A stretch of 23,256 nucleotides of DNA. Origin: TMED27 sp037969235 (lineage in GTDB: Bacteria > Pseudomonadota > Alphaproteobacteria > Micavibrionales > Micavibrionaceae). The DNA lies in assembly GCA_037969235.1 (NCBI GenBank), contig JBBKXA010000039.1, positions 1 to 23,256 of the forward strand, in the 5' to 3' direction. Position numbers and translations under genes: made by a program. The notes below the pieces were generated by a model. The model saw only the letters and a list, made by a program, of their open reading frames with translations. It did not search any database and was not told where the DNA came from. Within the stretch, counting starts at the first letter, position 1; each line of letters opens with the position of its first letter. Shown piece by piece: positions 22,559 to 23,256 of the stretch.

Positions 22559-23256
22559 AATGGAAATTTTGTTTTGTTTAGCGCGAAGGTAATGATATTG
22601 GCTACGGCTTCGTTTTCACGGTAATCATTTGAAACGCGCTCTATTCGCTCGCTTAATGTGCCCTGCCCGCCGAATAAGTCGTCATAAGCATTTTGCATCG
22701 CTTTTACTTGATCCCGATCAAAGCCACGGCGCTCTAGGCCAATAAGGTTGAGGCCGTTGAGGTGGGCGCGTTCGCCTTTGACGAGGCCGTATGGTATAAC
22801 ATCGGTGTCAACCGCGCTCATAGCGCCAATAATCGCATGCTGCCCGATGCGGATGAATTGGTGTACGCCTGACATTGCACCGATGATTGCAAAATCACCA
22901 ACATGGACGTGACCGGCTACGGCGGCGCTGTTGGCGAAAATGACGTTATTGCCGATGATACAATCATGCGCGATATGTGTGCCAATCATGAAGAGGCCAT
23001 TATCGCCGATTTTGGTTATCATGCCGCCGTCTTCGGTGCCCGGATGCATGGTTGCGTGTTCGCGGATGGTATTATTTTTGCCGATAACGAGCTTGGAGGC
23101 TTCGCCTTTATATTTTAAGTCTTGTGGGGCTGCACCGATACAAGCAAATGGGTGGATCAGTGTACCCTGCCCGACTTCGGTGTTGCCTTCTATTACGACA
23201 TGAGATTTTAGCACGACGTCCTCGTGCAGCTTAACACCCTCGCCGACTACGCAAAA
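22534..23256 (-). CDS. lpxA: UDP-N-acetylglucosamine acyltransferase, N-terminus cut by window edge
   Basis: LpxA moves a 3-hydroxyacyl chain from acyl carrier protein to UDP-GlcNAc, the first step of lipid A synthesis. The frame runs off the right edge: the 14 codons beyond the internal GTG at 23214 read FCVVGEGVKLHEDV and join smoothly, so about 20 residues are missing and the GTG is not the start. The visible 240 residues are a left-handed beta helix of hexapeptide repeats (IGNNVI, VHVGDF, IRIGQH), with the catalytic His in IAHDC and AGHVHVGDFAIIG and VHQFIRIG typical of the family. The helical C-terminal domain is complete. lpxI overlaps its end. Confidence 0.97.
   Translation of the reverse strand, partial: FCVVGEGVKLHEDVVLKSHVVIEGNTEVGQGTLIHPFACIGAAPQDLKYKGEASKLVIGKNNTIREHATMHPGTEDGGMITKIGDNGLFMIGTHIAHDCIIGNNVIFANSAAVAGHVHVGDFAIIGAMSGVHQFIRIGQHAIIGAMSAVDTDVIPYGLVKGERAHLNGLNLIGLERRGFDRDQVKAMQNAYDDLFGGQGTLSERIERVSNDYRENEAVANIITFALNKTKFPLCQPAKKH

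Noticed and set aside
1..23256. tRNA, rRNA, riboswitch or CRISPR array
   Set aside because: No cloverleaf-like segment, repeat-spacer pattern or known riboswitch core was noticed in the intergenic gaps; this was by eye, and a covariance-model scan would be decisive.

Overview
The window is a stretch of an alphaproteobacterial chromosome. Four things support this: (i) the gene neighbourhood, with tpiA-secG-pyrG-kdsA-eno on one side and ppiD-trpE...trpG-trpD-trpC-lexA-comEC-gltX-gltA and lpxB-lpxI-lpxA on the other, resembles the order common in Alphaproteobacteria; (ii) a direct-repeat LexA box of the alphaproteobacterial type (GTTC-N7-GTTC) lies in front of lexA; (iii) lipid A synthesis uses LpxI rather than LpxH; (iv) ComEC lacks a recognisable metallo-beta-lactamase active site. 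The genus cannot be named from the sequence. Intact tryptophan, KDO and lipid A genes argue for a Gram-negative cell that makes its own tryptophan and LPS, not a strongly reduced endosymbiont.

Layout. Positions 1-572 are the right-hand end of an IS1595-family insertion sequence, cut by the window edge. From 592 to 7285 nearly everything is on the minus strand: tpiA, a Phd/YefM-like antitoxin gene without a toxin, secG, pyrG, a BLUF blue-light sensor, kdsA, an unrecognised 131-residue gene and eno. A single plus-strand gene (87 residues, unrecognised, strong promoter and ribosome site) sits inside this block at 3328-3591. From 7433 the plus strand carries ppiD-trpE. An opposite-strand divergent polysaccharide deacetylase gene follows, then trpG-trpD-trpC and lexA. 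comEC is on the minus strand. gltX and gltA are on the plus strand and converge on the minus-strand lipid A genes lpxB, lpxI and lpxA, the last cut by the right edge.

How the genes work together. tpiA and eno are glycolytic; gltA opens the TCA cycle. trpE/G/D/C carry chorismate to indole-glycerol phosphate. kdsA makes the KDO precursor and lpxA/I/B make the lipid A disaccharide, so both halves of the LPS inner core are represented. secG and the membrane chaperone ppiD serve protein export. lexA controls its own promoter through the SOS box.

The housekeeping genes look intact and ordinary. The unusual material lies in the gaps of the eno-tpiA block: the IS end, the 131-residue gene, the 87-residue gene, the BLUF protein 3 bases downstream of pyrG, and the lone antitoxin-like gene, which has a perfect consensus promoter (TTGACA-N17-TATAAT) and an 8+8 palindrome over its likely transcription start. 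No tRNA, rRNA or CRISPR array was seen, and no gene-free stretch exceeds 300 bases. I found no complete, clearly novel multi-gene system. The best candidates for new biology are the BLUF/87-residue pair and the self-regulated lone antitoxin gene.
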